The translations under genes and the position numbers were made by a program. Below, piece by piece: positions 30,993-41,009 of a stretch of 64,000 bases of DNA (position 1 is its first letter; each line of letters opens with the position of its first letter). The stretch is from Vibrio sp. NTOU-M3 (lineage in GTDB: Bacteria; Pseudomonadota; Gammaproteobacteria; Enterobacterales; Vibrionaceae), in assembly GCF_040869035.1 (NCBI RefSeq), contig NZ_CP162100.1, forward strand, positions 620,001-684,000, written 5' to 3'. The notes below the pieces were generated by a model, which was not told the DNA's origin, searched no databases, and was given only the letters and a program-made list of their open reading frames with translations.

Positions 30993-31663
30993 ATCATCAT
31001 CCAGACAAACACTTGTTACAAGCTTATGCTGAGGGTTCTATTGATGCTGCTAACGGTTTTGCCATTGCGATTCACCTAGAAACCTGCCCGCAATGTAAAG
31101 CGATTGTGGCTCAAGCAGAGGAGTCGTTGGCAAAACAGTCTTTAAGCTTAGATAGCGGCCCCAGGAGTGAGTTGGATCGTTCGTTTGATAATATGCTGAG
31201 TCAGATCACGGCATTACCTCAAGAAGAGGTTGGTAGGGTTCTCCTAGAATCTCCACCTGAGGTAGAAGTTAACGGTAAGTCTTTTCATTTGCCTCGTGCA
31301 TTGAGCCGTTTTACTGATCAACTCGGCAGTTGGCGAAGCTATGGTGGGCGCGTTTATAGTTCCGCGATTGATATTGGTGAGAAAGCTCGGGTAAGCTTGT
31401 TGTACATTGGCGAAGAGGTTCAAATCCCCCAACATACGCACAAGGGAGTTGAATCGACATTGATACTTCATGGTGGTTTCAGTGATGAAGATGGGCATTA
31501 TGAAGCGGGTGATTTTATTGTTCGAGATACGCGCATTGTGCATTCACCATATACAAGCGTCGGGGAGGATTGCTTATGTTTAGCGATTTTGACGGAACCG
31601 ATGCTATTTACTCAGGGTGTTGCGCGTATTTTCAATCGATTTGGTAAAGGAATGTACCCTTAA
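30989..31663 (+). CDS. chrR: ChrR-type zinc/cupin anti-sigma factor
   Basis: 224 residues. An N-terminal anti-sigma domain has zinc ligands H8, H29, C33 and C36 (HLETCPQC). A C-terminal cupin has HTHKGVE and a later metal-ligand region (GHYEAGDFIVRD). In Rhodobacter ChrR holds the ECF sigma factor until singlet oxygen perturbs the cupin and leads to release. The ATGA overlap with the sigma gene implies coupled synthesis in near-equal amounts. Confidence 0.9.
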   Translation: MNHHPDKHLLQAYAEGSIDAANGFAIAIHLETCPQCKAIVAQAEESLAKQSLSLDSGPRSELDRSFDNMLSQITALPQEEVGRVLLESPPEVEVNGKSFHLPRALSRFTDQLGSWRSYGGRVYSSAIDIGEKARVSLLYIGEEVQIPQHTHKGVESTLILHGGFSDEDGHYEAGDFIVRDTRIVHSPYTSVGEDCLCLAILTEPMLFTQGVARIFNRFGKGMYP

Positions 31664-31694
31664 TAAGGGATACAACAGGCATATTAAGCGAAAT

Positions 31695-31724
31695 AAAAAG
31701 GGTTGCACTAATGCAACCCTTTTT
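31695..31724. terminator. bidirectional terminator between chrR and ampG
   Basis: AAAAAGGGTTGCA-CTAA-TGCAACCCTTTTT, a perfect 13-bp stem with A and T tracts on either side. It can serve both converging genes. Confidence 0.93.
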
Positions 31725-31735
31725 AAATGAGATGG

Positions 31736-33133
31736 CTAGTTAGTCGTTTCCTGAGAAGAGAGTTTAGCTTCTTCATCTGCAGCGTTGGCTTTGGCTTTCT
31801 CTAGCATATTGGTAAAGTAATGTCGTAGCGAGTACAACATGATTAGGCTAGGTATTACCATCAATGCGGTTAAGATGAAGAAGGTTGACCAATCATTGAG
31901 GTAATCAACAAGCTCACCACTGAATGACGCCAATGTTGTTCGACCAAAGTTCCCTAAGGAAGCTAATAATGCATATTGTGTTGCAGAGAAGGCTTGCCCA
32001 GTAACGACGGTTAAGAAAGAAACAAAGGCCACGGTAGAAAACGCAGAGGTAAAGTTATCGACAACTAAAGTTGCTAAGAATAGTTGCTCATTCGGTCCTA
32101 CGTTGGCAATCCAAGAGAACATCAGGTTACTTGCTGCCATTGCAATGCCGCCAATCATCAAACCACGAACGATACCAAACTTCACGTTGACCATACTGCC
32201 TAATAAGGTAAATAGAATGGTTAGTCCCCATCCAATCAACTTGGAATAGTAGCCAATTTGTTCGTTTGAAAAGCCGATTTCTTTATAGAATGTTATCGAC
32301 ATTCGGCCAAGGAAAGCTTCTCCAATTTTAAATAGGAAAACAAACAGCAGTAGCGTAAGGGCGACACGGAAGCCATTTCTTCTGAAAAAGTCCAAAAATG
32401 GTTCAGCAACGGTTACGGTTAACCAAGCAATCACTCGATTTCCAACCACATCCGAGTGGCGCTTTTCTGCTTGTTGTTGTAATGCATCTCGCTGTGTTTT
32501 TGGCTCGCCTACAAGCAAGGTGAATACCATCAATAAGCCCACAATGGCAGCCATGCCGTAGTAAACCCCATTCCAGCCGATGGAATCAGCATTAATAAAC
32601 GCCAGATAACCGGGTAGTGAGTAACCTGTCCACCAACCAATTACAGCCATAGCTGAGGCTTGAGGAAGTTTTGATGGCTCAGATTTAGGGAAGGTGTCGA
32701 TACGGAAAGCATCAATGGCAATATCTTGTGTTGCAGAAGAGATTGCAATTCCAAGCGCCAACATAGAGGTCAGCATTAAGTTTTTAGATGGGTCAACGCC
32801 TGCAATTAATAAAGTACAAACTAGAACTACGGATTGACAAAGGAAAATCCAGCTACGTCTTTGCCCAAGTACAGCGTGTAAAACAGGAAGCTTTACGCGA
32901 TCCACTAAAGGTGCCCATAGAAAGTTAATGGCATAAACAGCAAATACACTACCAAAGTAACCAATCGCAGCGCGTGTTAATCCCGCATCTTTTAGCCAGC
33001 CAGACATATTGGAGCCGATGAGTACCCACGGGAAGCCACTGGAACACCCCAACATGAAGACCCACAGCAAGCGTTTATCCATGTAGCTGCGAATCGTCTC
33101 AGCCCAAGATAAAGAAGAAGAGCTTGAAGACAT
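31736..33133 (-). CDS. ampG: muropeptide permease AmpG
   Basis: 465 residues, major facilitator superfamily, about 12-14 predicted membrane helices. The family-specific N-terminal region is FMLGCSSGFPWVLIGSNMSGWLKDAG. It imports anhydro-muropeptides for cell-wall recycling, and through them influences beta-lactamase induction. ATG 33133 follows AAGGAC by 7 bases; the in-frame TTG six bases earlier is unlikely. It lies downstream of ppiA and yajG; E. coli also has yajG-ampG together. Confidence 0.93.
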   Translation of the reverse strand: MSSSSSSLSWAETIRSYMDKRLLWVFMLGCSSGFPWVLIGSNMSGWLKDAGLTRAAIGYFGSVFAVYAINFLWAPLVDRVKLPVLHAVLGQRRSWIFLCQSVVLVCTLLIAGVDPSKNLMLTSMLALGIAISSATQDIAIDAFRIDTFPKSEPSKLPQASAMAVIGWWTGYSLPGYLAFINADSIGWNGVYYGMAAIVGLLMVFTLLVGEPKTQRDALQQQAEKRHSDVVGNRVIAWLTVTVAEPFLDFFRRNGFRVALTLLLFVFLFKIGEAFLGRMSITFYKEIGFSNEQIGYYSKLIGWGLTILFTLLGSMVNVKFGIVRGLMIGGIAMAASNLMFSWIANVGPNEQLFLATLVVDNFTSAFSTVAFVSFLTVVTGQAFSATQYALLASLGNFGRTTLASFSGELVDYLNDWSTFFILTALMVIPSLIMLYSLRHYFTNMLEKAKANAADEEAKLSSQETTN

Positions 33134-33161
33134 AAACAAGTCCTTATTTATAAAAATAGAA

Positions 33162-33186
33162 AAGGCTCTGTATCGTTCAGAGCCTT
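33162..33186 (-). terminator. hairpin between ppiA and ampG
   Basis: AAGGCTCTG-AACGATA-CAGAGCCTT on the minus strand, followed by TTCTATTTTT. The U-run is interrupted, so partial read-through into ampG is possible. Confidence 0.6.
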
Positions 33187-33192
33187 GATGAG

Positions 33193-33738
33193 TTACTTAA
33201 GTACTGTCGCATTGATAATAATAATGGGTTGAACCGGTACATTCTGATAGCGACCCACATTATGCGTTGGTTTGGTGGCCATTTGTTTTACAACATCAAA
33301 ACCTTGAGTCACTTTACCAAAAACAGCGTAACCGGGAGGCTGTTGGTCATAATCAAGAAAGGTGTTGTTATTGTAGTTGATGAAAAACTGGCGGGTTGCG
33401 GAGTCAGGATCGTTGGTGCGGGCCATAGCAACAGTAGCAACTTCGTTTTTTAATCCATTTGAAGCTTCATTTTTAATTGGAGCATAAGTTTTTAACATCT
33501 TCATGTCTTTATCAAAACCACCACCTTGAGCCATAAATCCCGGAATTACACGATGGAATTGGCTACCAACATAGCTACCATCTTTAACGTATTTAAGGAA
33601 GTTAGTGGCTGTTATCGGGGCTTTTTCACTATTTAATTCGACAACAAATGGTCCAAGGTTTGTTTCAAACATCACTTTAGGGCCAGCCACAGCCAGTTGG
33701 CTGACAAGAGCCAGAGAAGCAATCAGTAATTTCCACAT
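33193..33738 (-). CDS. ppiA: periplasmic cyclophilin-type peptidyl-prolyl isomerase
   Basis: 181 residues. The signal peptide ends ...LAVA near residue 18. The cyclophilin core has the catalytic FHRVIPGFMAQGGGF segment and the substrate-binding ATVAMARTNDPDSATRQFFIN. It catalyses proline cis-trans isomerisation, with the export signal placing it in the periplasm. Two bases from the stop of yajG, so the two form an operon. The symbol is by analogy to E. coli PpiA. Confidence 0.87.
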   Translation of the reverse strand: MWKLLIASLALVSQLAVAGPKVMFETNLGPFVVELNSEKAPITATNFLKYVKDGSYVGSQFHRVIPGFMAQGGGFDKDMKMLKTYAPIKNEASNGLKNEVATVAMARTNDPDSATRQFFINYNNNTFLDYDQQPPGYAVFGKVTQGFDVVKQMATKPTHNVGRYQNVPVQPIIIINATVLK

Positions 33739-33740
33739 AT

Positions 33741-34313
33741 TTAGAAGCGCTCACTCATGTAGTTTTGTAATTCTCGATCATTGGCTACTTCTTTTAGTAC
33801 AAGGTTAGCCACGTCATTTAGCACTTCTTCGATATCATCGTTTGAAGCACTTAAAGCTCCATTGCGTTTACCTGTACCAGTGTAAGTCTTTACTAACTTG
33901 CCAGCAGGTGTTTCAGCAGTGACTTCGAGAACGATTTTCGCATCCATTTGATTCTCCATCACTGAATGCTTAACCGTCACTAACGCTTCTTGAACTTCAA
34001 CTTCAATTGAATTCTGGCTACTTACTGTGCTGTGGAAGCCTTGAGACTGAAACAGTTGTTGCAGCGCATTTTCTAACGTAATGCGAATATTTTGCTTTGC
34101 ATGAATCGGCTCAATGTTAGAACGACCACTGTCAACCAAAGCGACATATTGAGCCGCGCGTACATCTTTACTGGTTAAAGAATACGTTTTGCCTTTAACT
34201 AAGCTGTTTGTGCTCAGCTCGGCTTGAGGCATAAAATTAACTTGCTCTTGTTGTGGAGCGGAACAAGCTGTAAGTAGAACCATTGACGCAGCGAGAACCA
34301 GTTTTCTCATCAT
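33741..34313 (-). CDS. yajG: YajG family lipoprotein
   Basis: 190 residues, lipoprotein signal with lipobox LLTAC. The mature part has the DUF/YajG pattern VALVDSGRSNIEP and the C-terminal region NDVANLVLKEVANDRELQNYM. No biochemical role is established. It is linked to ampG in E. coli as well. Two adjacent ATGs (34313, 34310) both follow AGGAAAAA. Confidence 0.87.
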   Translation of the reverse strand: MMRKLVLAASMVLLTACSAPQQEQVNFMPQAELSTNSLVKGKTYSLTSKDVRAAQYVALVDSGRSNIEPIHAKQNIRITLENALQQLFQSQGFHSTVSSQNSIEVEVQEALVTVKHSVMENQMDAKIVLEVTAETPAGKLVKTYTGTGKRNGALSASNDDIEEVLNDVANLVLKEVANDRELQNYMSERF

Positions 34314-34372
34314 TTTTTCCTTTTTCTTTTACTCTCAAGTGAGAATTCAATAACTAGAGAGATAATAGTTAA

Positions 34373-35506
34373 CTATTTAGTCGCTTGTAAAATAACAAAT
34401 TTCTTGTTTGATGCGACAATCTCTACATTCGACTTGCCAAATAACCGACTTAACTTCCCATCGTAGCCGAGGTGACGGTTACCGATAACTAATAATTGAC
34501 CACCGGTTTTCAGAACATGCTTTGCATCACAGAACATTTGCCAAGCGATATGATCTGTGACGGTTTGTTGTTGATGAAACGGCGGGTTGCAAACCACGAG
34601 GCTAGCGCTGTTTTTAGTAAAACCGTCAAGACAGTTGTTGGCGATACAGTGAATATCTCGTTCTTGGCCTAAGTTGTGAATTAAATTTCGTTTTGCAGAC
34701 TCCACCGCCATATGACTTTCATCAACACATGTTATTTTTGCCTGTGGGTTTAAACGCCCAAGTGCGACAGACAAAACCCCATTACCACAACCTAAATCAA
34801 TAAAATCACTTAATTCTGGGTCTTGCGGCAAATGTTGCAAGATGAATCTTGCTCCTAGGTCTAAGCTCTCTCCGGAATAAACGTTGGCAAGGTTTTGCAA
34901 TTCAATGCCTAATTCATCAACAGTCCATGTGGCTGATTCATCCACGGGCTTGACTGGCTGACAATTTGCTTTGCTAAAAACAAGGCGATGTTTTTTCCAT
35001 GCTAAAGATGTTGTGGTATCACCTAAGTATTTATCAAATAGCTTTAGCGTAGAAGTGTGAATTTCACGAACTTTGTTTACTGCGATAATGGGGCAGGTTT
35101 CTGGCAATGACTGCCTGAGCTGGGTTAGTTGCCAAACTAAATGGCGATTATTTTTTGGGATCTGATAAAGGACAAGATCAACGTTATCAGGAATTGTGTC
35201 CATGGTGGAATGAAAATGGACTTTATTACATTGATTTCGTTGTAAGTTTTTGAGTGTGGCTAAGTGAGAGATGTGTGAGTCACTCATCATGCTCACCTGA
35301 TGTTGTCGTGAAAACCAACAGGACAAGGCACCGAACTGATCGTTTAAAATTAAGACATGCTTTCCAGGCTCTAATTGCAGCTCCTGTTCAACATAATTGA
35401 TTAGGTATTCATCACCTGCGTCCCAAGCCTGTAAAGATTCATTGGCTAGCTTGGGGTAACGGTATAGCGTTAAAGTACGGTCATGAAGCGTAAGCTCAGT
35501 TTTCAT
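34373..35506 (-). CDS. rlmG: 23S rRNA (guanine-1835-N2)-methyltransferase
   Basis: 377 residues with a duplicated methyltransferase fold, of which the C-terminal half is catalytic. SAM motif FIDLGCGNGVLSVALG and the exocyclic-amine motif NPPF (VVCNPPFHQQQ) are clear. The N-terminal residues (LQAWDAGDEYLI) match RlmG rather than its paralogue RsmC. It modifies G1835 of 23S rRNA. Transcribed divergently from bolA. Confidence 0.92.
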   Translation of the reverse strand: MKTELTLHDRTLTLYRYPKLANESLQAWDAGDEYLINYVEQELQLEPGKHVLILNDQFGALSCWFSRQHQVSMMSDSHISHLATLKNLQRNQCNKVHFHSTMDTIPDNVDLVLYQIPKNNRHLVWQLTQLRQSLPETCPIIAVNKVREIHTSTLKLFDKYLGDTTTSLAWKKHRLVFSKANCQPVKPVDESATWTVDELGIELQNLANVYSGESLDLGARFILQHLPQDPELSDFIDLGCGNGVLSVALGRLNPQAKITCVDESHMAVESAKRNLIHNLGQERDIHCIANNCLDGFTKNSASLVVCNPPFHQQQTVTDHIAWQMFCDAKHVLKTGGQLLVIGNRHLGYDGKLSRLFGKSNVEIVASNKKFVILQATK

Positions 35507-35587
35507 TTTTGCAAAGTTACTGGGTGATTGGAAAAGTGAATTGTCTCAGAAGGCGGGAAAACAAGAAACTAAAACCTTGGGTTCAGG

Positions 35588-35634
35588 CATAAGTGAGCTT
35601 ATGATATCACTTCTCTTAGACGTGAATATGTCAC
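35588..35634. repeat. palindromes in the rlmG-bolA promoter region
   Basis: CATAAG-TGAG-CTTATG (about 35588-35603) is a 16-base interrupted palindrome. It overlaps AAGTGA...TCACTT with 10 bases between arms, and GTGA-ATATG-TCAC follows near 35622. None has the exact spacing of CRP (6). They may be operators for bolA or rlmG, but no regulator is identified. Confidence 0.35.
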
Positions 35635-35662
35635 TTTATTAACAAAAGATGAGAAGAAGAAT

Positions 35663-35977
35663 ATGATCCAGGAAGTCATTGAATCAAAAATCAATAATGC
35701 GTTAAAACCAAGTCATCTAGAAGTGCTGAATGAAAGTTATATGCATAACGTTCCTTCAGGCAGTGAAAGTCATTTCAAAGTGATTATTGTTAGTGATGAG
35801 TTTGAAGAAAAACGTTTAATTGCACGCCATCGCATGGTTAACCAGATTTTAGCAGATGAACTTGCTCATCATATTCACGCTTTAGCGATTCACACTTATA
35901 CACCTGATGAATGGACAAAGCAGCACGGTTTTTCCCCTGATAGCCCTATGTGTCTAGGTGGTTCGAAAGAAGAGTAG
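35663..35977 (+). CDS. bolA: BolA family protein
   Basis: 104 residues with the single BolA domain: [31 protein letters not shown] and the invariant histidine in [14 protein letters not shown]. BolA proteins bind monothiol glutaredoxins through a shared [2Fe-2S] cluster. In E. coli BolA also acts as a stationary-phase morphogene. AGAAGAAG precedes the ATG. Confidence 0.95.
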   Translation: MIQEVIESKINNALKPSHLEVLNESYMHNVPSGSESHFKVIIVSDEFEEKRLIARHRMVNQILADELAHHIHALAIHTYTPDEWTKQHGFSPDSPMCLGGSKEE

Positions 35978-36093
35978 GTGGATTATTTCGTGCTAGTATT
36001 ACTTTGAGATATCTCTAGTAACATTGTGTAAACAATTGGCTGTAATGAGAGTAATTAAAATGGATTGTTTCACTTTGTTAATGAAGGAGGCCA

Positions 36094-36153
36094 ATGCAAA
36101 CCGTATGGTTACTTTTCTTTGTGCGATGGCTCAAAGTTATGACTAATATTTAG
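36094..36153 (+). CDS. possible 19-residue hydrophobic peptide upstream of nqrA
   Basis: A small frame (MQTVWLLFFVRWLKVMTNI) is preceded by a full AAGGAGG three bases before the ATG, a stronger ribosome site than that of nqrA itself, though closer than usual. It lies in the 417-base gap between bolA and nqrA. It may be a small membrane protein or leader peptide, or chance. I do not recognise it. Confidence 0.3.
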   Translation: MQTVWLLFFVRWLKVMTNI

Positions 36154-36394
36154 CCTTTTAACCTCAATTCCTTTCAAATATCCCTACTTATCCTATCTTT
36201 GGTCATGGCATCGTATTCCTAAAAAATGCTAGACTATCGCACCTGATAAATCTCGCTTTCAATTTGTGATGAGATTTTTACTAGGATGTTGCGATTTTGG
36301 TGTTTAAAACGGCACCGAAACCGGACACTAATGTCGTGTCTAAAAGTTACGCAAACAAAGAATCTTTTTCCCGATAAAAGTAGTGCAAGTGCGT
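36154..36394 (+). promoter_or_regulatory. nqr operon upstream region
   Basis: About 240 bases before nqrA with no gene. TAGACT near 36231 could be a -10 element with TGGCAT near 36207 as a weak -35. An AAATCTC...GAGATTT inverted repeat (about 36247-36276) follows. The nqr promoter must lie here or before 36094, but I cannot fix it. Confidence 0.35.
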
Positions 36395-37735
36395 ATGATT
36401 ACAATAAAGAAGGGTTTGGATCTTCCTATTGCAGGAGCTCCTACCCAGGTGATTAATGATGGTAAGTCCATCAAAAAAGTCGCCTTGCTTGGCGAAGAGT
36501 ACGTTGGCATGCGTCCTACCATGCATGTCCGCGTTGGCGATGAAGTGAAAAAAGCGCAAGTTCTTTTTGAAGACAAGAAGAACCCAGGCGTGAAGTTCAC
36601 TGCTCCAGCAGCCGGTAAAGTGATCGAAGTTAACCGTGGCGCTAAACGTGTTCTTCAATCAGTAGTGATTGAAGTGGCAGGTGAAGAGCAGGTTACATTT
36701 GATAAGTTCGAAGCAGCTCAGCTAGCTAGTCTAGATCGCGAAGTGATCAAGACTCAATTGGTTGAATCTGGCCTTTGGACCGCTTTACGTACTCGTCCGT
36801 TCAGCAAGGTTCCAGCAATCGAGTCTTCTACTAAGGCAATTTTCGTCACTGCAATGGATACTAATCCACTCGCAGCACAGCCTGAGTTGTTAATTAATGA
36901 ACAACAAGACGCATTCGTTGCCGGTCTAGACATTCTTTCAGCCCTGACAGAAGACAAAGTTTACGTATGTAAATCTGGTACTAGCTTACCTCGTTCTTCT
37001 CAGTCAAACGTAGAAGAACACGTTTTCGATGGCCCTCACCCAGCAGGTCTTGCTGGCACCCACATGCATTTCCTATACCCAGTGAATGCAGAAAATGTGG
37101 CATGGAGCATCAACTACCAAGACGTTATTGCGTTTGGTCAGCTTTTCTTAACTGGTGAGCTTTACACTGACCGTGTTGTATCTCTAGCTGGTCCTGTTGT
37201 GAACAACCCACGTCTTATTCGTACTGTTTTAGGTGCTTCTCTTGAAGATCTAACAGATAGCGAGTTGATGCCTGGAGAAGTTCGTGTGATTTCAGGTTCA
37301 GTACTGTCTGGTACTCAAGCTTCTGGTCCACATGCTTACCTTGGTCGTTACCACCAACAAGTTTCTGTATTACGCGAAGGTCGTGATAAAGAGCTGTTTG
37401 GCTGGGCGGTTCCTGGTAAAAATAAATTCTCAATCACGAAATCTTTCCTTGGTCATATCTTCAAAGGTCAGTTGTTCAATATGACAACGACGACTAACGG
37501 TAGTGACCGTGCAATGGTTCCAATTGGCAACTACGAGCGTGTAATGCCTCTTGATATGGAACCTACATTGCTACTTCGTGATCTATGTGCTGGCGATACT
37601 GATAGTGCTCAAGCACTGGGTGCGCTTGAACTGGATGAAGAAGATCTAGCATTGTGTACCTTTGTATGTCCTGGTAAATACGAGTACGGTCAGCTACTTC
37701 GTGAATGCCTAGATACCATTGTGAAGGAAGGGTAA
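36395..37735 (+). CDS. nqrA: Na+-NQR subunit A
   Basis: 446 residues, the V. cholerae length. Starts [16 protein letters not shown]. It is a cytosolic-face subunit of the Na+-translocating NADH:ubiquinone reductase, without membrane helices, implicated in quinone binding. ATG 36395 is chosen by family start; the ribosome site is weak. First gene of nqrABCDEF. Confidence 0.96.
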   Translation: MITIKKGLDLPIAGAPTQVINDGKSIKKVALLGEEYVGMRPTMHVRVGDEVKKAQVLFEDKKNPGVKFTAPAAGKVIEVNRGAKRVLQSVVIEVAGEEQVTFDKFEAAQLASLDREVIKTQLVESGLWTALRTRPFSKVPAIESSTKAIFVTAMDTNPLAAQPELLINEQQDAFVAGLDILSALTEDKVYVCKSGTSLPRSSQSNVEEHVFDGPHPAGLAGTHMHFLYPVNAENVAWSINYQDVIAFGQLFLTGELYTDRVVSLAGPVVNNPRLIRTVLGASLEDLTDSELMPGEVRVISGSVLSGTQASGPHAYLGRYHQQVSVLREGRDKELFGWAVPGKNKFSITKSFLGHIFKGQLFNMTTTTNGSDRAMVPIGNYERVMPLDMEPTLLLRDLCAGDTDSAQALGALELDEEDLALCTFVCPGKYEYGQLLRECLDTIVKEG

Positions 37736-37738
37736 TCC

Positions 37739-38980
37739 ATGCTTAAGAAATTCATAGAGGATATCGAGCATCATTTTGAACCAGGTGGTAAGCATGAAAA
37801 GTGGTTTGCTCTGTATGAAGCAGCAGCGACACTATTCTACACACCAGGTCTAGTAACAAAACGTAGCTCGCACGTTCGTGATAGCGTTGACCTAAAACGT
37901 ATCATGATCATGGTTTGGTTTGCGGTATTCCCAGCAATGTTCTGGGGTATGTACAACGCAGGTGGCCAAGCTATCGCAGCACTTAACCACATGTATGTAG
38001 GTGACCAACTAGCAGCTGTTGTTGCTGGTAACTGGCATTACTGGCTAACCGAAATGCTTGGCGGCTCTTTAGGCACTGATGCCGGTGTCGGCAGTAAAAT
38101 GCTACTAGGTGCGACTTACTTCCTACCTATCTACGCAACAGTATTTATTGTTGGTGGTTTCTGGGAAGTGCTTTTCTGTATGGTGCGCAAGCATGAAGTA
38201 AACGAAGGTTTCTTTGTAACTTCTATCCTATTCGCACTTATCGTTCCACCAACGCTACCTCTATGGCAAGCAGCACTAGGTATTACCTTTGGTGTTGTTG
38301 TCGCTAAAGAGATCTTCGGTGGTACAGGTCGTAACTTCCTTAACCCAGCACTTGCTGGTCGTGCATTCCTATTCTTCGCTTACCCTGCTCAAATTTCAGG
38401 TGACGTTGTATGGACTGCGGCTGATGGCTTCTCTGGTGCAACAGCACTTAGCCAATGGGCACAAGGTGGTAACGGTGCACTAGTGAATACCGTGACTGGC
38501 GCTCCAATTACTTGGATGGATGCTTTCATCGGTAACATCCCTGGTTCAATTGGTGAAGTATCGACTCTAGCACTACTGATCGGTGCAGCAATGATCGTGT
38601 ACATGCGTATCGCTTCATGGCGCATCATTGCGGGTGTAATGATCGGTATGATTGCTGTTTCTACACTGTTTAACGTGATCGGCTCTGACACTAACCCTAT
38701 GTTTAACATGCCATGGCACTGGCACCTAGTTTTGGGTGGTTTTGCATTCGGTATGTTCTTTATGGCGACAGACCCTGTATCTGCTTCATTTACCAACAAA
38801 GGTAAGTTGTGGTACGGCATCCTAATCGGTGCAATGTGTGTAATGATTCGTGTGGTTAACCCTGCATACCCAGAAGGTATGATGCTGGCTATCCTATTTG
38901 CGAACCTGTTTGCACCTCTGTTCGACCATCTAGTTGTTGAGAAGAACATCAAGCGGAGAAAAGCGCGCTATGGCAAGTAA
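37739..38980 (+). CDS. nqrB: Na+-NQR subunit B
   Basis: 413 residues, about 10 membrane helices. The covalent FMN attachment motif SGATALSQW is present; the threonine is flavinylated by ApbE. It carries FMN, riboflavin and much of the sodium path. AAGGG precedes the ATG, three bases after nqrA. Confidence 0.97.
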   Translation: MLKKFIEDIEHHFEPGGKHEKWFALYEAAATLFYTPGLVTKRSSHVRDSVDLKRIMIMVWFAVFPAMFWGMYNAGGQAIAALNHMYVGDQLAAVVAGNWHYWLTEMLGGSLGTDAGVGSKMLLGATYFLPIYATVFIVGGFWEVLFCMVRKHEVNEGFFVTSILFALIVPPTLPLWQAALGITFGVVVAKEIFGGTGRNFLNPALAGRAFLFFAYPAQISGDVVWTAADGFSGATALSQWAQGGNGALVNTVTGAPITWMDAFIGNIPGSIGEVSTLALLIGAAMIVYMRIASWRIIAGVMIGMIAVSTLFNVIGSDTNPMFNMPWHWHLVLGGFAFGMFFMATDPVSASFTNKGKLWYGILIGAMCVMIRVVNPAYPEGMMLAILFANLFAPLFDHLVVEKNIKRRKARYGK

Positions 38981-39740
38981 TAACGATAGCATTAAAAAGA
39001 CGCTGTTTGTTGTTATCGCGTTGAGCCTGGTGTGCTCAATCATCGTATCAACAGCAGCAGTAGGCCTGCGTAGCCAACAGAAAGCAAATGCAGTGTTGGA
39101 TAAGCAGACGAAGATTATCGAAGTTGCAGGAATTGACACTGAAGGTAAGAAAGTACCTGAGCTATTTGCAAAGTACATCGAACCTCGTCTTCTAGACTTT
39201 GATACTGGTAACTTTGTTGACGGTAACGCAGCTGAGTACGATCAGCGTAAAGCGGCTAAGAACCCTTCTGAGTCTATCAAGCTAACTGCTGAACAAGACA
39301 AAGCGAAGATCCTACGTCGTGCTAACACTGGCGTTGTTTACTTAGTTAAACAAGGTGATAACGTTGCTAAGATCATCCTACCTGTTCACGGTACTGGTCT
39401 ATGGTCAATGATGTACGCATTTGTAGCAGTTGAAACAGATGGCAATACAGTTTCTGGCATCACATACTACGAGCAAGGTGAAACTCCTGGACTTGGTGGT
39501 GAAGTTGAAAACCCAACATGGCGTGCACAATTTGTTGGCAAGAAACTGTTCGACGAAAACCACAAGCCTGCAATCAAGGTTGTGAAAGGCGGTGCACCAG
39601 CTGGTTCTGAGCACGGTGTTGATGGTCTATCTGGCGCAACACTAACTGGTAACGGTGTTCAGGGTACATTCGACTTCTGGTTAGGCGATATGGGCTTTGG
39701 TCCTTTCCTAGCAAAAGTTCGTGACGGAGGTCTGAACTAA
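38970..39740 (+). CDS. nqrC: Na+-NQR subunit C
   Basis: 256 residues. One N-terminal membrane helix (about 12-33) and a periplasmic FMN-binding domain with the flavinylation motif [12 protein letters not shown]. The real ATG at 38970 overlaps the end of nqrB by 11 bases. Electrons pass from the D/E iron centre to this FMN. Confidence 0.97.
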   Translation: MASNNDSIKKTLFVVIALSLVCSIIVSTAAVGLRSQQKANAVLDKQTKIIEVAGIDTEGKKVPELFAKYIEPRLLDFDTGNFVDGNAAEYDQRKAAKNPSESIKLTAEQDKAKILRRANTGVVYLVKQGDNVAKIILPVHGTGLWSMMYAFVAVETDGNTVSGITYYEQGETPGLGGEVENPTWRAQFVGKKLFDENHKPAIKVVKGGAPAGSEHGVDGLSGATLTGNGVQGTFDFWLGDMGFGPFLAKVRDGGLN

Positions 39741-40372
39741 TGTCTAGCGCACAAAACATTAAAAAGAGCATTATGGCGCCGGTGTTGGATAACAACCCGA
39801 TCGCGCTGCAAGTTCTTGGTGTATGTTCTGCTCTTGCAGTAACAACTAAACTAGAAACTGCATTTGTTATGACTCTAGCGGTAACGTTTGTAACGGCTTT
39901 GTCTAACTTCTCAGTATCTCTAATCCGTAACCACATTCCTAACAGCGTGCGTATCATCGTTCAAATGGCGATCATTGCATCTTTAGTAATCGTGGTTGAC
40001 CAAGTGCTAAAAGCATACCTATACGATATCTCTAAACAGCTATCTGTATTCGTAGGTCTGATCATCACGAACTGTATTGTAATGGGTCGTGCTGAAGCAT
40101 TTGCGATGAAGTCTGAACCATTCCCATCATTTATCGATGGTATTGGTAACGGCTTGGGTTACGGCTTCGTTCTTATCACTGTAGGTTTCTTCCGTGAACT
40201 ATTTGGCTCAGGTAAGCTATTTGGTATGGAAGTTCTGCCTTTGGTGAGCAACGGTGGTTGGTATCAGCCAAACGGCATGATGCTTCTTGCACCGTCTGCA
40301 TTCTTCCTGATCGGCTTCCTAATCTGGGTAATCCGTATTCTGAAACCAGAACAAGTAGAAGCGAAGGAGTAA
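39740..40372 (+). CDS. nqrD: Na+-NQR subunit D
   Basis: 210 residues, six membrane helices, RnfE/NqrD family. A conserved cysteine ([13 protein letters not shown]) helps ligate the intramembrane iron centre shared with NqrE. Starts in the stop of nqrC (TAATG). Confidence 0.97.
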   Translation: MSSAQNIKKSIMAPVLDNNPIALQVLGVCSALAVTTKLETAFVMTLAVTFVTALSNFSVSLIRNHIPNSVRIIVQMAIIASLVIVVDQVLKAYLYDISKQLSVFVGLIITNCIVMGRAEAFAMKSEPFPSFIDGIGNGLGYGFVLITVGFFRELFGSGKLFGMEVLPLVSNGGWYQPNGMMLLAPSAFFLIGFLIWVIRILKPEQVEAKE

Positions 40373-40379
40373 GGGCGTC

Positions 40380-40976
40380 ATGGAACATTACATTAGTCTA
40401 TTAGTTAAATCGATTTTCATCGAAAACTTAGCACTATCGTTCTTCTTAGGTATGTGTACTTTCCTTGCCGTATCTAAGAAAGTTAAAACTTCGTTCGGCC
40501 TTGGTGTTGCCGTTGTTTTCGTACTGACAGTAGCAGTACCAGTAAACAACTTGCTTTATAACCTCGTACTGAAAGAAAACGTGCTAGTGGAAGGTGTGGA
40601 TCTAAGCTTCCTTAACTTCATCACCTTTATCGGTGTAATTGCCGCACTAGTACAGATTCTAGAAATGATCCTCGATCGTTTCTTCCCACCTCTGTACAAC
40701 GCGCTAGGCATCTTCCTTCCACTGATCACAGTAAACTGTGCGATCTTTGGTGGTGTGTCTTTCATGGTGCAGCGTGACTACAACTTTGCTGAATCTGTAG
40801 TATATGGTTTCGGTTCTGGTGTGGGTTGGTTGCTGGCAATCGTTGCTCTTGCAGGTATCCGTGAGAAGATGAAGTACTCAGACGTGCCTCCAGGTCTTCG
40901 TGGTCTAGGTATCACGTTTATCACTGTAGGTCTTATGGCGTTAGGCTTTATGTCTTTCTCTGGTGTTCAACTGTAA
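40380..40976 (+). CDS. nqrE: Na+-NQR subunit E
   Basis: 198 residues, six membrane helices, RnfA/NqrE family. Conserved cysteines lie in [13 protein letters not shown] and [14 protein letters not shown] and bind the iron centre with those of NqrD. The two genes are inverted-topology homologues. Confidence 0.97.
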   Translation: MEHYISLLVKSIFIENLALSFFLGMCTFLAVSKKVKTSFGLGVAVVFVLTVAVPVNNLLYNLVLKENVLVEGVDLSFLNFITFIGVIAALVQILEMILDRFFPPLYNALGIFLPLITVNCAIFGGVSFMVQRDYNFAESVVYGFGSGVGWLLAIVALAGIREKMKYSDVPPGLRGLGITFITVGLMALGFMSFSGVQL

Positions 40977-41009
40977 GTCGGGTAAACCGCAACAATTAAG
41001 GAATAGTCA

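Noticed and set aside
38389..38952. 187-residue minus-strand frame inside nqrB
   Set aside because: Shadow frame of a conserved membrane protein gene. No start signal.
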